Assembly (NCBI GenBank): GCA_036346155.1 | Contig: JARFIY010000046.1 | Location: 13,641,501-13,705,500, forward strand | Direction of reading: 5' to 3' | DNA from: Sinelater perroti | Lineage: Eukaryota; Arthropoda; Insecta; Coleoptera; Elateridae | Length of the DNA: 64,000 nucleotides | Shown here: piece after piece, positions 32,075 to 41,934 of the stretch | Position numbering within the stretch: position 1 is the stretch's first letter | Layout: each line of letters begins with the position of its first letter | Position numbers and translations under genes: made by a program | The notes under the pieces: generated by a model | Database searches by the model: none | Told to the model about the DNA's origin: nothing | Seen by the model: the letters and a program-made list of their open reading frames with translations, nothing else

Positions 32075-32945
32075 ATTGTCCTCATTCAAATCTATCATAT
32101 CCAATATCACCTTGTTGATTGCTTCAATGACTATATCTCAATTTTCGTAGCGAATACCAGATATGCGAGCTTTCAAATGCGCAAAACAGTTGAAGTCACA
32201 GATATGTATATCGGGCGAACATAGGGGGTGACCCACAGTCACCCAGTTTTTCTCCATCAAATACTCTGTAACGGGCTCGACTTTCTGTGGCCGGATATTA
32301 TCATGAACAATAATAGGGGTCTTCACCCTCCTTTTTTCATTAATTCCTAGATATAAGTCTTAAGGAATGATTTATAGACTTATAGTGACGGTAGTGTTCT
32401 TGTCGCAAAGATGTCAAAAACCGATTTTATTAAAATCCATTGCCATAATCAACATCCTGTTCCTCTCTCTCTCTTTTTCTCTCTCTCTCTCTCTGAACTC
32501 TTGCCTTGGCTCTCGATAGGCAGTCTCACCCTCTTCTAGTCATCGAGTCCATTTGTTTTTAGGTAGAGGTTGGTAGAGGAGTACCCAACTTTCATCTTTG
32601 ATAAGGGTTGTACAGAAGGAGATTATTGTGGCATATGTCGATTTAAGCTTACCTTTGCTCTTCTGTCAAATTGTGAGGGGAAAGTTTTCCAAATTTTTTG
32701 GACTGACACAAATCTCCAGTTAAAATCCTCCAAAGACTAGTTTTGGGACGATCAGCATGTATGGCCAACTCAAAAACTGACCATGATCTTGTTTCAACCA
32801 AAAACCCTTTGATCTGATTCAATTTTTGGTCTTTATAGGGAGTCGCGTGGTAAGCCCCTCCTCTGACCTCTTCAATACAGTACGCCCTTTGTTCATTTCG
32901 GTCACCTATTTATTCATTGTGTGAATAGAGTATAACTTTGATAAA
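32075..32945 (-). mobile_element. Mariner transposase remnant (SETMAR-like class)
   Basis: On the minus strand, NQIKGFLVETRSWSVFELA (about 32855-32800), DRPKTSLWRILTGDL (about 32770-32725) and CQSKKFGKLSPHNLTEE (about 32720-32670) match the second helix-turn-helix and the WVPHxLTxxQ linker of mariners. IKDESWVLLYQP (about 32610-32575) is the first catalytic Asp block, TDESWV. A (GA)n tract at 32461-32494 interrupts the middle. KTPIIVHDNIRPQKVE (about 32322-32275) is the second Asp block, HDNARPH. HPLCSPDIHICDFNCFAHLK (about 32230-32170) is the third-acid block, YSPDLxPxDxHLF. Frameshifts occur between the blocks. It is a nearly full-length, dead copy of a lineage distinct from the DUF4817 type. 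Confidence 0.75.
32461..32494. repeat. (CT)n microsatellite within the mariner remnant
   Basis: A CT/GA simple repeat with one T-rich interruption (CTTTTTCT). On the minus strand it lies between the first and second catalytic blocks of the mariner transposase and would read as alternating Arg/Glu. Confidence 0.9.
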
Positions 32946-33439
32946 ATCCTTTTTGTTGCAGAAAATCAAATGAAAATTCTGGCGAAAGATCGCCGATCTT
33001 GATCACTCACCGAAAATATGAATAACTGTTTATTAAAACTACCAAACATATTGATCCCTTCAATTGTGTTTACTTGCCAATAAATGCTCACGTACTAAAT
33101 TTTACCTCGTTTATTCAAGTGGTTCTTGAGTAGAAATATAATTTGTGAATTTATCTAAGATTGAAATGCATTAATAAGTATACACTTTGTTTGTTATTAT
33201 ATTGAATTTGAAGAACCGTTGATGTTATGGTAGAGCTAACTTCAGATTGTTCTAGGTTACAAGAATTAATTATAAGTAGTTACTATTTAGTTGGAACTTT
33301 TTCATCTGTTATACTTTCAAAAAATAATTTCTCCAACATTGTTTTTGAAACCTTGATTACATTACATAAAATATGGCTTAGTAATATCTATACTAAGCTC
33401 ACGGAAAAACATAAGATCTAACACCAAAATGATTTATTG
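32946..33439. other. Unassigned AT-rich stretch
   Basis: A 64-codon frame at 33227-33421 has no recognised motif. Nothing else was recognised. Confidence 0.4.
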
Positions 33440-34075
33440 GGTATACTCCACGGTGGTTAAACCTATAGCATATGCAGCTTTGATGGTATGATGGACAAAG
33501 CTAACGCAAAGAACCAGTATACTAGTAAGATATAAAGGCTTGCTTGTCTAAGAATAACGAGTGCCATAAAAACAACAAAGTCAATTGAGACACTGCTACA
33601 CCTCCCTCTTCTTCATCTTGTAATCATAGGAAAAGCAGGAGTGTTTTCTTAAGACTGTGCAACAGTAAAATGATGGGTCAGGAAACAACATAAAAATAGT
33701 GGAAAATGTATAGTGACAAAAACATGAAAAAACCTTCATAGAAGGATTATCTCGCAAAAGAAGAACTGTTAGTGCAAAGCAGATATCAGTTGCGAACTAT
33801 TATAGGTCTCCTCACAGGGCATTGTTTTTTCGAAGATACCTAACAAAATAGCCTTATATAATGAAGATTTGAGCTGTAGAAAATCCCCCAAGGAACCAAA
33901 GATAGCCACCCACAAATTGTGTAATTGTGAGTCTTTAGAAGAATAAAGCTACTATTCAATAAGGGACTTGTACAGAGATGTACTAGGGGCGAGTACACTG
34001 AAAAAGTGCTGTAAAGAAAATGAGAGAAGTATAATAAATCCATGAGACTGCACTGCTACCGAAGGCTTATTAACT
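33440..34075 (+). mobile_element. LINE 3' fragment of the RNase H-bearing class (I/R1/LOA-like)
   Basis: Near 33540-33640 the plus strand gives ACL-ITSAIKTTKS, then ETLLHLPLLHLVII. This is the 'ACLxITGAMRTTPTxALExLLxLPPLHL' segment that lies between reverse transcriptase and RNase H. Further on, KTFIEGLSRKRRT and LRTIIGLLTGHCFF (about 33728-33832) match the C-terminal 'LRxVxGLLTGHCxL' segment. LCNCESLEE (about 33915-33945), followed by an acidic/basic tail, matches the end 'CRxCxxExETxxHILCxC'. Only about 90 bases separate the two halves, so the RNase H core is deleted. Confidence 0.6.
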
Positions 34076-35845
34076 GCGGGTACACGCACTTAATTTTACA
34101 CAGTTCTTTTTAGTATCAAAAAAAGTTTGTACAGGCTTTCAAAATACCGACATTTGATTTTAAAACTGTGTGTCTGGATACATTGAAAGAATAAACTAAT
34201 ACAATCTACTTTACACAACTGCAAAAATGTAACTATTTTTGTAACTAATATTCCAACTCCTCCTACAGTTATGAACCGATTTCAAAGGTCAATACCTCAT
34301 TCGAGCCGGTTTGCTGCTAAACCTCGCATAGAAGGTTTATATTTTCGATTTAGATCACGGTTGACCTGTTATAGGTCAAAAGATAAATTATCCTGAAGTA
34401 ATTAGACAGTTTGCGCCACCTATCAGTGTTTCAATTTTGATTTATGTGAAACCGAATATAGCCGAAGGAATGTCACCATGCTTAAGTATATTTGATAAAA
34501 CGATTATTGGCTCATTTTTTTTTAAAATTGCTGGGGAAACTCTAAACAAAATATTTAGGTTGGGTTGCCTGTTTTTGATATGGGCCTTTTTACTAGTTAT
34601 GTATATAGGAGAAATCATATCAGCTTGTAATCGAAGTACCATTACAATATCGTTTGTGGAGATGGCTACAACGATATTAAGTGTCATACTTAAGACCATT
34701 AGTAGCAAACATGAGTATATTACTAGAGGATTCAAAAATGATTGTTGCTAGAATTGTTTTCTCTCACTAATATTTTATTTGGAAAAGTGTGGGCACACAT
34801 TTTATTACAGGTATTTCCCTTCAATGTCTATGCACTTTTACAATCACACTGTCAGTTTCTGTAAAGCTGCTAAAAGTCACTCTTTGGATGTAGCACAACA
34901 CCTCTTGTGGACAACCGAGTAAAGGTGTAAATTGGAGAAGAATTTATTGTACACCATCTCTTGTATTATAACAAACAGAGCATAGAAGTAAGATCTAGTA
35001 AATATGGGACCTAAAGCTGTACGGTGTATACTAAATCCGGCAGGTTAATAACAATATGGCGATTGACATGCGGTTACGTAATGTCACATTAAAGCAACGC
35101 ATCGTGTCTTCATCTTTGTTATTTTTAAGTCCTCGTGGATGACAGCATTCAAAGTTACGCGAAACGGACTTATTGCATCCGCCATTGCATCGAACGTGAT
35201 TCGCCGTTTTGTCATTATCAAGTCTAATACAATAATTCAAGATAGTTCTTGTCACCTTTGTACTTTGATACAAAAAAAAAACAGTTGTGTGATTCTACGC
35301 TAAGTTTCCACAGTCGGGTACTAGCTCCTTATAGATGTCTGAATCAGGCATCTTTTCATTTCAAAGAAACAACTCAGGCGATCGTTCGCTGGGTTTATGC
35401 ACAGTTGCACCCACAACTGTACAAGTGACTCACTACATTTTTTTTGTCCGTTCCAGCAGTGTAATTTTATGATACAATAGTTTCGAGGTAGAGCGTCAAC
35501 CATTTTTGAACACTTTAAATAAGTACACAAGTGAAACCGTGTTACATAAAACATCAAGATTACATTAAGCTGACTTACATGGCAGTGCGTATACATTGGA
35601 CAACATTTAACAATTTTGGAACTTTAAATGTTTCCAACGGTATCTAATTTTATAGTCAAAATTATATTTTAATACTTCAGCTATTTAAATGATTTGCATC
35701 TGTTCAACTCACCACCAATACCAAAGCCATTCTTTATTTCCGCAATGCATTCTCAATTGTGACCCAACACCGTTAGGTATAAATAGGGACAAAGAGAAAT
35801 AAGAAGAAGAAGCATTCTCAAATGTCTCTACTATTAATTACATTC
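34076..35845. other. Long unassigned stretch
   Basis: About 1.8 kb without a recognised gene. Overlapping opposite-strand frames at 34437-34751 (104 and 97 codons) look fortuitous. Segments at 35030-35280 and 35320-35600 are less AT-rich and have minus-strand frames of 80 and 91 codons with several Cys/His (for example CNGGCNKSVSRNFECCH), but I recognise no family. They could be unknown repeats. Confidence 0.35.
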
Positions 35846-35849
35846 CAAA

Positions 35850-36060
35850 TAAACTAGAAAGAACTCTGTCTGGCTTTAAGCATTTAAAGCAGAAAGACAA
35901 GAAGATTAAGAAAATTGCAGAATTCTTAGGTATAGGTTGAAACACAGTAAGTTGTGAAATCAAGCGATTTGAAGGATACAAGCAACAGTAAAATCGCAAG
36001 AGATCAGGATGGCTGAAAACAGCAACCATTGAAACTCATTACCAATGCGATTACTTTAAA
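35850..36060 (+). mobile_element. Possible Tc1-like N-terminal helix-turn-helix scrap
   Basis: Plus-strand translation gives KHLKQKDKKIKKIAEFLGIG, then NTVSCEIKRF, and after stops KRSGWLKTATIET. This order resembles a Tc1 bipartite DNA-binding domain: a helix-turn-helix ending 'IAxxLGISxxTVSRVIKRF', then a GRPRKTT-type AT-hook. The rest of a transposase is not seen downstream. It could also be coincidental in Lys-rich translated AT DNA. Confidence 0.3.
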
Positions 36061-36530
36061 TCTGTCGACAAAGTTGTTGTAAATAATAAACTTTGCACTT
36101 TCCATAAAATGAGTATAAAATCTGAGTTCATTCAAAAAAAGGACAATAACAAAAGGGGGAGTAAAGAAAAAAAATCAGGTAGATTTTTAGCCCATCTTAC
36201 ACTAACTAGGTTTAGTCCTACTGCTAGACTACCTATTACAGTTCACAAAAAAGCCAATTGATGTTATTTCTGCTACTCAAAAACGCTAGTGATACATTCA
36301 AAAAATGATTAAAGCAAAATAAGTGAAGACTAACTGTAAATAGTTATATACTTGACAATTGACAATTTACACTGTTATATAAGACATTGATGACAAAATA
36401 TGTATAATTCATTAAACAACATATGCGGTAAATATGACCGTAATTGTTACTTAGTTGTTAACGCTAATTGAGCAGTAGGTAGGCGTGTTGAAATTGATCA
36501 CTTAATTTTCATCACTGTTGTCACTGAAAA
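36061..36530. other. Unassigned AT-rich stretch
   Basis: Nothing was recognised. It contains the short duplication ACTTGACAATTGACAATTTAC near 36351. Confidence 0.4.
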
Positions 36531-36534
36531 ATAT

Positions 36535-37645
36535 ATCTTGGAGTAGTTTGCGTTTCAGTTGTGCATGGATGCCTCGTTGACCCAGTGTGTAGTAAGCTGC
36601 ACCGATGCAGTTGATGAGATCGGCATGGAATTTTTTAGTAAGTATTGCTATATACTGCTCAATTGTCGGAATACCCAGTTCGTAATGCAGCTATTCGTTT
36701 GCGATGAACCAGGGAGCGTCGACTGCGATTCTAAGGATCTCGTTCTGGAGTATTTGGATTCTACGGAGATTTGTATTGGATGTGTTGTCCCATATGACAC
36801 ACCCGTAGAGGATTAACGAGCGTATCAGTGATTTGTATAGGAGAGTAGTACATTGAGCGAGCGAGGTGGACTTGCGGCTTAAAAGTGGGTAGAGTTGGAT
36901 TAGTCTCGTGTGCCCTTCGTTTAATTTTTTGAAGACATGATATTTCCAGGTGAACTTAGTGTCAAGATAAATACCCAAGTATTTAACGGGCTCACCGTTC
37001 CACAGAATGGAGTGCCCGTTAATTGTGATTTCTGGTGGGTTATTAATTCATCTTAGTGTGAAATTTTTGTAACACACTTGTCATAATTGATGGTTACGTT
37101 CCATTTCTTGCTGAGAATAGTGCTAGGCATCTTGTAGTTCAGAGATACACACTTCCAAGCATTCATCTTTAATCGTCTGAGTACAATGCAAGGTCAGAAT
37201 TGATGGTGGGCAAGTTCCGCATGTAGATGTTGAAAAATATTGGGCCTAGCATGCTGCCCTGAGAAACCCCTGCATATATGTTTGTGGTGGAGGATAGAGA
37301 TGTGTAAATTGTAAATGTGCGATTTCAAGGAAGGAGAAAAATATACATTAGATGTAGTGAGATTTTGTATTTCAGGCCCTTGGTCCATGTACGATAAAAG
37401 GCTTGAGCTATGTTTATAAACAGGGTTACTGTGCATTGTTCGGATTCATTACCTCTTTCTATGATCTCTGTAACACGTTGTAATTGATAGCAGGTGGAGT
37501 GGCCTTCTCTAAAACCGAATTGAAAGGTTAATAGAATATTCAGTTTTACACTTCGTTATTAAGCCGAGAATGGATAACTACTTCTAGCCGTTTTGAAATA
37601 GTTGATAATAAGCTGATGGATCTGTAATTATTATGTGATTGATTA
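36535..37645 (-). mobile_element. Jockey-clade LINE remnant
   Basis: Minus-strand blocks run from high to low coordinate. FGFREGHSTCYQLQRVTEII (about 37520-37460) is followed by CTVTLFINIAQAF, the region of the first Asp. AGVSQGSMLGPIFFNIYM (about 37270-37218) and DLALYSDD (about 37190-37168) are the central catalytic blocks, with YADD read as YSDD. PPEITINGHSILW, VKYLGIYLDTKFTWK (about 36995-36940) and the thumb LRRIQILQNEILRIAVDAPW (about 36775-36715) follow. LGIPTIEQYIAILTKKF lies near 36685-36635 close to the protein end. Frameshifts lie near 37290 and 37160. The element is 5'-truncated, lacking endonuclease and ORF1. It is better preserved than the 7-10 kb copy. Confidence 0.75.
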
Positions 37646-37951
37646 AGGTATTGAAAAGATTCGTTCTGCATTTTGAACCATTATCTTATCTAAGGTATAA
37701 CATATGAGTGAAAGGAAGACTTTGTAATAGCATCTTATTTTTGCCTTATGCAACGACAATTTAAAACAGAAATTCCATAATGTGCTATTAAAGCAAGCGA
37801 CACAAGTTTTAAATTAATATTTGGCAATTGTAATGTTAAAATTGATTAAACTGTTATTGAGTTTTGTTTGTTGTAGAGAGATGTAAGTGAAAATGGAAAT
37901 CTATCGGCTCAATTTGAAATTTTACATATTATGATCAAGAATAACCTTTCT
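37646..37951. other. Unassigned AT-rich stretch
   Basis: Nothing was recognised; target DNA next to RTE copy 2. Confidence 0.4.
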
Positions 37952-37982
37952 TTAAAAAATATATCTTCTTCTTCTTTAACCC

Positions 37983-38762
37983 TTATTGCGCCCAGTATTG
38001 GGCATAGGTCTCCCTCAAATTCTTCCATATAGCGCGATTCTGTGCGACTCTCATCCATGGCAGTCCTGCTACTCTCTTAATGTCGTCTTGCCATCTCATT
38101 ATTGGCCTGCCACGCTGTCTCTTGCCTGTCCATGGTCTCCATTGGAGGATTTTAACGTTCCACCTACTGTCTTTGATCCGAGCTGTATGTCCTGCATATT
38201 CCCATTTCAATTTCGTCACTCTTTTCACCACATCCGCGACCCCAGTTCTATCTCTTATCCATTTATTTCTTTTTTTGTCTCTTATTGTAATTCCAATCAT
38301 TGCTCTCTCCATTGCTCGCTGAGTGACTTCCAGTTTTGTTTTTACTTGTTTCGTTAATGTCCATGTTTGAGCGCCGTATGTCATTATGGGAAGTATACAT
38401 TGGTCATATACCTTAGTTCGCAAGCGTTGGGGTATTTTGTTGTTTTTTAAAATATAAGCTAGCTTTCCAAAAGCTGCCCACGCCAGACGTCTTCTTCTAT
38501 CTATCTCGTGTTCTCTGTTTTCCTTCCTTAATGTTACAGTTTGTCCTAGATATATATACTCGTTGACATTTTCTAGGATAGTTCCATTTATGTTTATTTG
38601 TGGGTTCTCAAGACACATTGTCTTCATCTTATTCAAATTTACTTTTAGACCTATTTTCTTAGACGATTTTTCTAATTCGTTTATCATAATTTGTAGGTCG
38701 TCTTTGTTGTCTGCAAATAGAACTACGTCGTCGGCAAATCTTAAATGATTCATTTTCCCCAT
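37983..38762 (-). pseudogene. RTE reverse transcriptase palm, thumb and C-terminal tail (second frame)
   Basis: A 259-codon open frame from MGKMNHLRFADDVVLF, with the catalytic Asp pair in FADD, to the natural C-terminus ending AQYWAQ and a stop directly before the GAA tail. It contains ENVNEYIYLGQ, the thumb region, YDQCILPIMTYGAQTW, a WIRDRTGVADVV segment, and the Trp/Arg-rich tail WRPWTGKRQRGRPIMRWQDD, which is shared with copy 1. It would be continuous with the upstream frame but for one frameshift. Confidence 0.85.
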
Positions 38763-39198
38763 TTACATTAATATCTCTATTTGACCAGTCCAGATTTTTA
38801 AATATTCCTTCAAGTGCCAAATTAAATAATTTTGGAGACATTGTGTCTCCTTGTCTAATACCTCTATCAATTGAGAATTTATTACTATATGCATGTAATT
38901 TAATTGTTGCTGTAGCGTGTTTGTATATATTACTTATCAGTGCTGTATATCGGGAATCTATTCTAGCACAATTCAGTTCCTTCATTATTGTCCAGTGTTC
39001 AACGCAGTCAAACGCCTTCTCATAATCAATAAAAGCCATGAACAAAGGCAGGTTATATTCGATGGATTTCTCGATTAGAATTTTAACAGTAAGTAAATGG
39101 TCACAGGTACCATATCCCTTTCTGAAAGCTGCTAGCTCTACTGTCTGATAATCATCTAATTTTTGTGATAATCTGTTAGTCAAGATCTTTGTTAACAA
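38661..39198 (-). pseudogene. RTE reverse transcriptase, fingers and palm (first frame)
   Basis: An open frame of 179 codons. It contains the AFRKGYGTCDHL motif of the fingers, the first catalytic Asp in FIDYEKAFDCVEHW, and the IRQGDTMSPKLFNLALE block. After INVNGENE the correct frame is lost, and the last 30 or so residues (ICRRRSSICRQQRRPTNY) are the out-of-frame reading of the FADD region. The frame lacks its own start; the Met is internal to the ancestral protein. Confidence 0.85.
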
Positions 39199-39214
39199 TT
39201 TATATTTAATATTT

Positions 39215-39240
39215 TAATATATATATATATATATATAAAT
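39215..39240. repeat. (AT)n tract at the 5' junction of RTE copy 2
   Basis: About 25 bases of alternating A/T lie between the truncated reverse transcriptase start and the right target duplication. It may be junction filler or pre-existing target sequence. Confidence 0.8.
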
Positions 39241-39254
39241 ATTAAAAAATATAT

Positions 39255-39550
39255 AAACAAGATAAACTAAAATGTTCTAGAAATAAACTTGGTAAAACTA
39301 ATATTCTCCACATATGTATAGAATACCTATATGTGAAGAATATTTTTACATTATAAATTTAACAACAATGTGCAATGCTTACTGCAACTATTACTACTAC
39401 TTACCCAAAGTTACAAAGGGATTAAATGGAGTGGGTAAGAAAGATAGCAGCGTAGGAAAAAATGTATATTTTTGTAATGCAGAAACAGCCTGAAAAACTG
39501 TTTAATAGTGTCGGGTAAAAGTGTTGATATTATGAAGTATAGAAATGATG
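39255..39550. other. Unassigned AT-rich stretch
   Basis: Contains a short inverted repeat around CTCCACATATGTATAGAATACCTATATGTGAAG near 39304. Otherwise nothing was recognised. Confidence 0.4.
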
Positions 39551-39741
39551 CAAATAAAAATATATTTAATCATGAGATTTAAAACATTTTTTTGAAAAAA
39601 TAGAGAAAAAAATGAAAAAACCACCAAGTAACAAAATTAAAAATAACACTAGATTATTTTACAAAAGTTAGTTGGTTCAAACAGAGATTTTGATAAACAC
39701 TAAGTGGTTATTAAAGCAAAATTTCTAAATGTTTAAGGAAA
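39551..39741 (+). repeat. Long direct repeat, left copy (A of A-B-A)
   Basis: About 190 bases, from CAAATAAAAATATATTTAAT to GTTTAAGGAAA, recur nearly unchanged at 41041-41227. Differences are a few single bases and A-run length changes. The repeat has no open frame, and its ends are not TG...CA, so it does not look like a standard LTR. Confidence 0.9.
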
Positions 39742-39747
39742 TGGATC

Positions 39748-39837
39748 GTACTCTTAATGTCGTCTTGCCATCTCATTATTGGCCTGCCACGCTGTCTCTT
39801 GCCTGTCCATGGTCTCCATTGGAGATTTTCGTTCCGC
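39748..39837 (-). mobile_element. Short duplicate of the RTE copy 2 3' region
   Basis: Bases from CTTAATGTCGTCTTGCC through GTCTCCATTGGAG are identical to 38076-38150 of RTE copy 2 for about 73 bases, with weaker similarity for a few bases on each side, and in the same orientation. It begins a few bases after the left long direct repeat and ends where the mariner sequence begins. It has no tail and no target duplication of its own, so it does not look like a normal retrotransposed end. Confidence 0.85.
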
Positions 39838-40960
39838 ATATCACGTCATGCATGCGCGCGCCATGGAATGACGTTAAGCCGCCGTTGAACGTATTTAAAG
39901 GCTGCATCTGCAGCTACCGGTAGTCTTCGTATGGTGCTTTTTCCGTTCGTGATCTACGACATGTACTTATGTACGGCCGATGTAATGAAATGCCTTACGA
40001 ACTGCTGTAATATCGATATCCGTCCGCGTCCTCCCGATGTCAACGTCATCTTAGGCTGGACGACAGACTGCGAAATACGGGAAGCGTTTCCAACAGCCAA
40101 TCTTCACGATACTGGAAGACCGCGGAGGCACAGGCGGATGCAATACTGCACTGAAGTACGTTTTGTAATCACAGCATTAGCCCGTGAGATGACTTGAGTT
40201 AAAGTACTGTCACAGACTTTTGCGGTCTGAGTCTACACCCATTTCGGTACACAACCGTGCAAGTCTGAAACCAGATGACTTTCAGAAACGCGTGGCCTTC
40301 TGTAATGCTGTTCAGCAAATGAACACAGATAATGGTTTCTTGCACATATCCTGTGACTGATGAAGCATGTTTCACTCGTGATGGTATTCAACCATCAACA
40401 GCCATATGTGGTCCCAGGTCAATCCTATGCAATCCGGCCGCAGAAACATCAGGAACGCTTTTAACGTGTGGGCCGGCATCAAGATCGCCTGCTTGGACCA
40501 TATCTGTTGCCTGAACGGCTCTCGGACAGTCGTATTGGTGTTTCTCAGTGAGGTCTTAACGAGTTCTCGATGACATACCACTGGCGCAATTGGGACTTTG
40601 GTTCCAGCATGAGCCTTCATGCATTTGCTCTGACGTAGTTGGCTGGATATGATATTTCTCGTTGAATTACGTGAGTCATTCAGGTCCATATTTCGCCAGA
40701 TCTTCTATTATTTTTCTATGTATCTTAAAAACTGGTGTATCGAGACGTAGTGACAACACCAATGGACTTAAGTTGCTCGTCTGCATGCTTAGTATTAATG
40801 GACACATGCTGAACGTGATGACAGCCATTCATGGTTTCTCAAGCCTTGCTGACAATGTGAGAACTTTGAACATCTGCTTAAATTGCATATACTGCTGTTG
40901 ATATGTTCAATAAAGTGGTTTTCTTACACCGGAGTGACGTCACACTTTGTTTTTGTATTT
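39838..40960 (+). mobile_element. Tc1/mariner-superfamily transposase remnant, GC-richer lineage
   Basis: Composition is clearly richer in GC than the flanks. Ordered blocks are VIYDMYLCTADVMK (about 39947, the DUF4817 start 'xDMxxxYGxCxxN'), RPRPPDVNVI (about 40025), and ANLHDTGRPRRHRRMQ (about 40099, basic linker). LKPDDFQKRVAFCNAVQQMN (about 40265-40325) is followed by TDEACFTRDGI (about 40359-40391), the first catalytic Asp block. HMWSQVNP lies near 40410. NVWAGI (about 40463) and LSEVLTELL-like sequence (about 40540) come after it. The second catalytic Asp block is not evident. Possible terminal repeats TATCACGTCATGC (39839) and its inverted partner near 40933 are weak. Stops and indels inactivate it. 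Confidence 0.65.
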
Positions 40961-41040
40961 TTAGTAAACTATGATCGTAAAAAACTTTTTAAGATTAATG
41001 TATAACGAGGAATTAGTGTGAAGTTTATGCGGTCGAATGT

Positions 41041-41227
41041 GCAATAAAATATATTTAATCATGAGATTTAAAACATTTTTTAAAAAATAAAAAAAATGAA
41101 AAAAACCACAAAGTAACAAAATTAAAAATAACACTAGATTATTTTACAAAAGTTAGTTGGTTCAAACAGAGATTTTGATAAACACTAAGTGGTTATTAAA
41201 GCAAAATTTCTAAAATGTTTAAGGAAA
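41041..41227 (+). repeat. Long direct repeat, right copy (A of A-B-A)
   Basis: Near-identical to 39551-39741. The two copies bracket a 1.3-kb middle consisting of the RTE scrap and the mariner remnant, plus about 80 bases of unassigned sequence. Confidence 0.9.
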
Positions 41228-41934
41228 ATATAATTTTGGTGAACGGCTTGTTAACGACCAGGGAAGTGAGCAAATGTAAGAGGTATGCAAAATGTAAACG
41301 TCATATCTGCCGACGAAAAAACTCACCGGAAGAAGTGACTTCAAGTCACATAAATAATAAAGCTCCAGGAGAAAAGCAAGTCTTATTTGAACGAATGTGT
41401 GTGGAAAGAAGAAATTGTGATTAAGAAATAGGGCGTGGATTTTAAGAAGTAAATGCAATCAAGTGCAAAAACTGTGTGTAATTTTTGTGCTTGCTAATTC
41501 AAACTACTTTCTGTAGTCATTTCAATTAATTCGTATCTGAACTGAAATAATTGCAGAAAAATGATGACCTTTAGAATTAAAAATCAATGTTTTTCTGTTT
41601 TTGTACTACCTAGCTCTAGAGAAGTTTCTCTTAAAGCTTCTTGGTTTGATACTCGCATAAGTTGTTAACATCACATAAAAACGTATTTATTCACATTAAA
41701 TAGACTATTACCTGTTTTGTTTACGAATTTTTAAGTTAATCTAATTCATTTTTCACGTATTAAACTTAAAGAGGTTGTAGTTCACACATGTACGGCAGTC
41801 TTTTTTTTAATTAATTGCTCAACGAGGTGACCTTTATTGAACATAAACGTTTCTAATTTTTAGCTCTCAATAGTGAGCAAATTGAGGCTACACTAAGAGC
41901 AACTCCGAGAAAAGTATATGTATCTATCTATCTC
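41228..41934. other. Unassigned AT-rich stretch
   Basis: A plus-strand frame of 69 codons begins in the right direct repeat (41215-41424). It is Lys/Arg/Cys-rich and has no recognised domain. Nothing else was found. The bases GATAGATAGATA (complement near 41922-41935) may be the 3' tail of the LINE that follows. Confidence 0.4.

Larger units (their letters stand above)
37952..39254 (-). mobile_element. 5'-truncated RTE-like LINE, copy 2, with 13-bp target-site duplication
   Basis: The element at 37965-39241 is bracketed by exact TTAAAAAATATAT repeats (37952-37964 and 39242-39254). Its minus-strand 3' end carries a (GAA)n tail (37965-37976), as in copy 1. Coding starts within the reverse transcriptase: MLTKILTNRLSQKL, then AFRKGYGTCDHLLTV, MAFIDYEKAFDCVEHW and IRQGDTMSPKLFN (about 38865-38820). 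One frameshift near 38755 precedes LRFADDVVLFADNKDDL (about 38745). The rest is open to the stop at 37983: NEYIYLGQTVTL, LAWAAFGKLAYILKNNKIPQ, CILPIMTYGAQTWTLTK and a basic tail with GKRQRGRP. Only one obvious lesion makes it a relatively young copy. The endonuclease is missing. Confidence 0.9.

Noticed and set aside
34437..34751. Opposite-strand frames of 104 and 97 codons
   Set aside because: Mirror-image frames of nearly equal length without motifs; probably chance.
39551..41227. LTR retrotransposon with 190-bp LTRs
   Set aside because: Repeats lack TG...CA ends, no primer-binding site or polypurine tract is seen, and the interior is a mariner plus RTE scrap.
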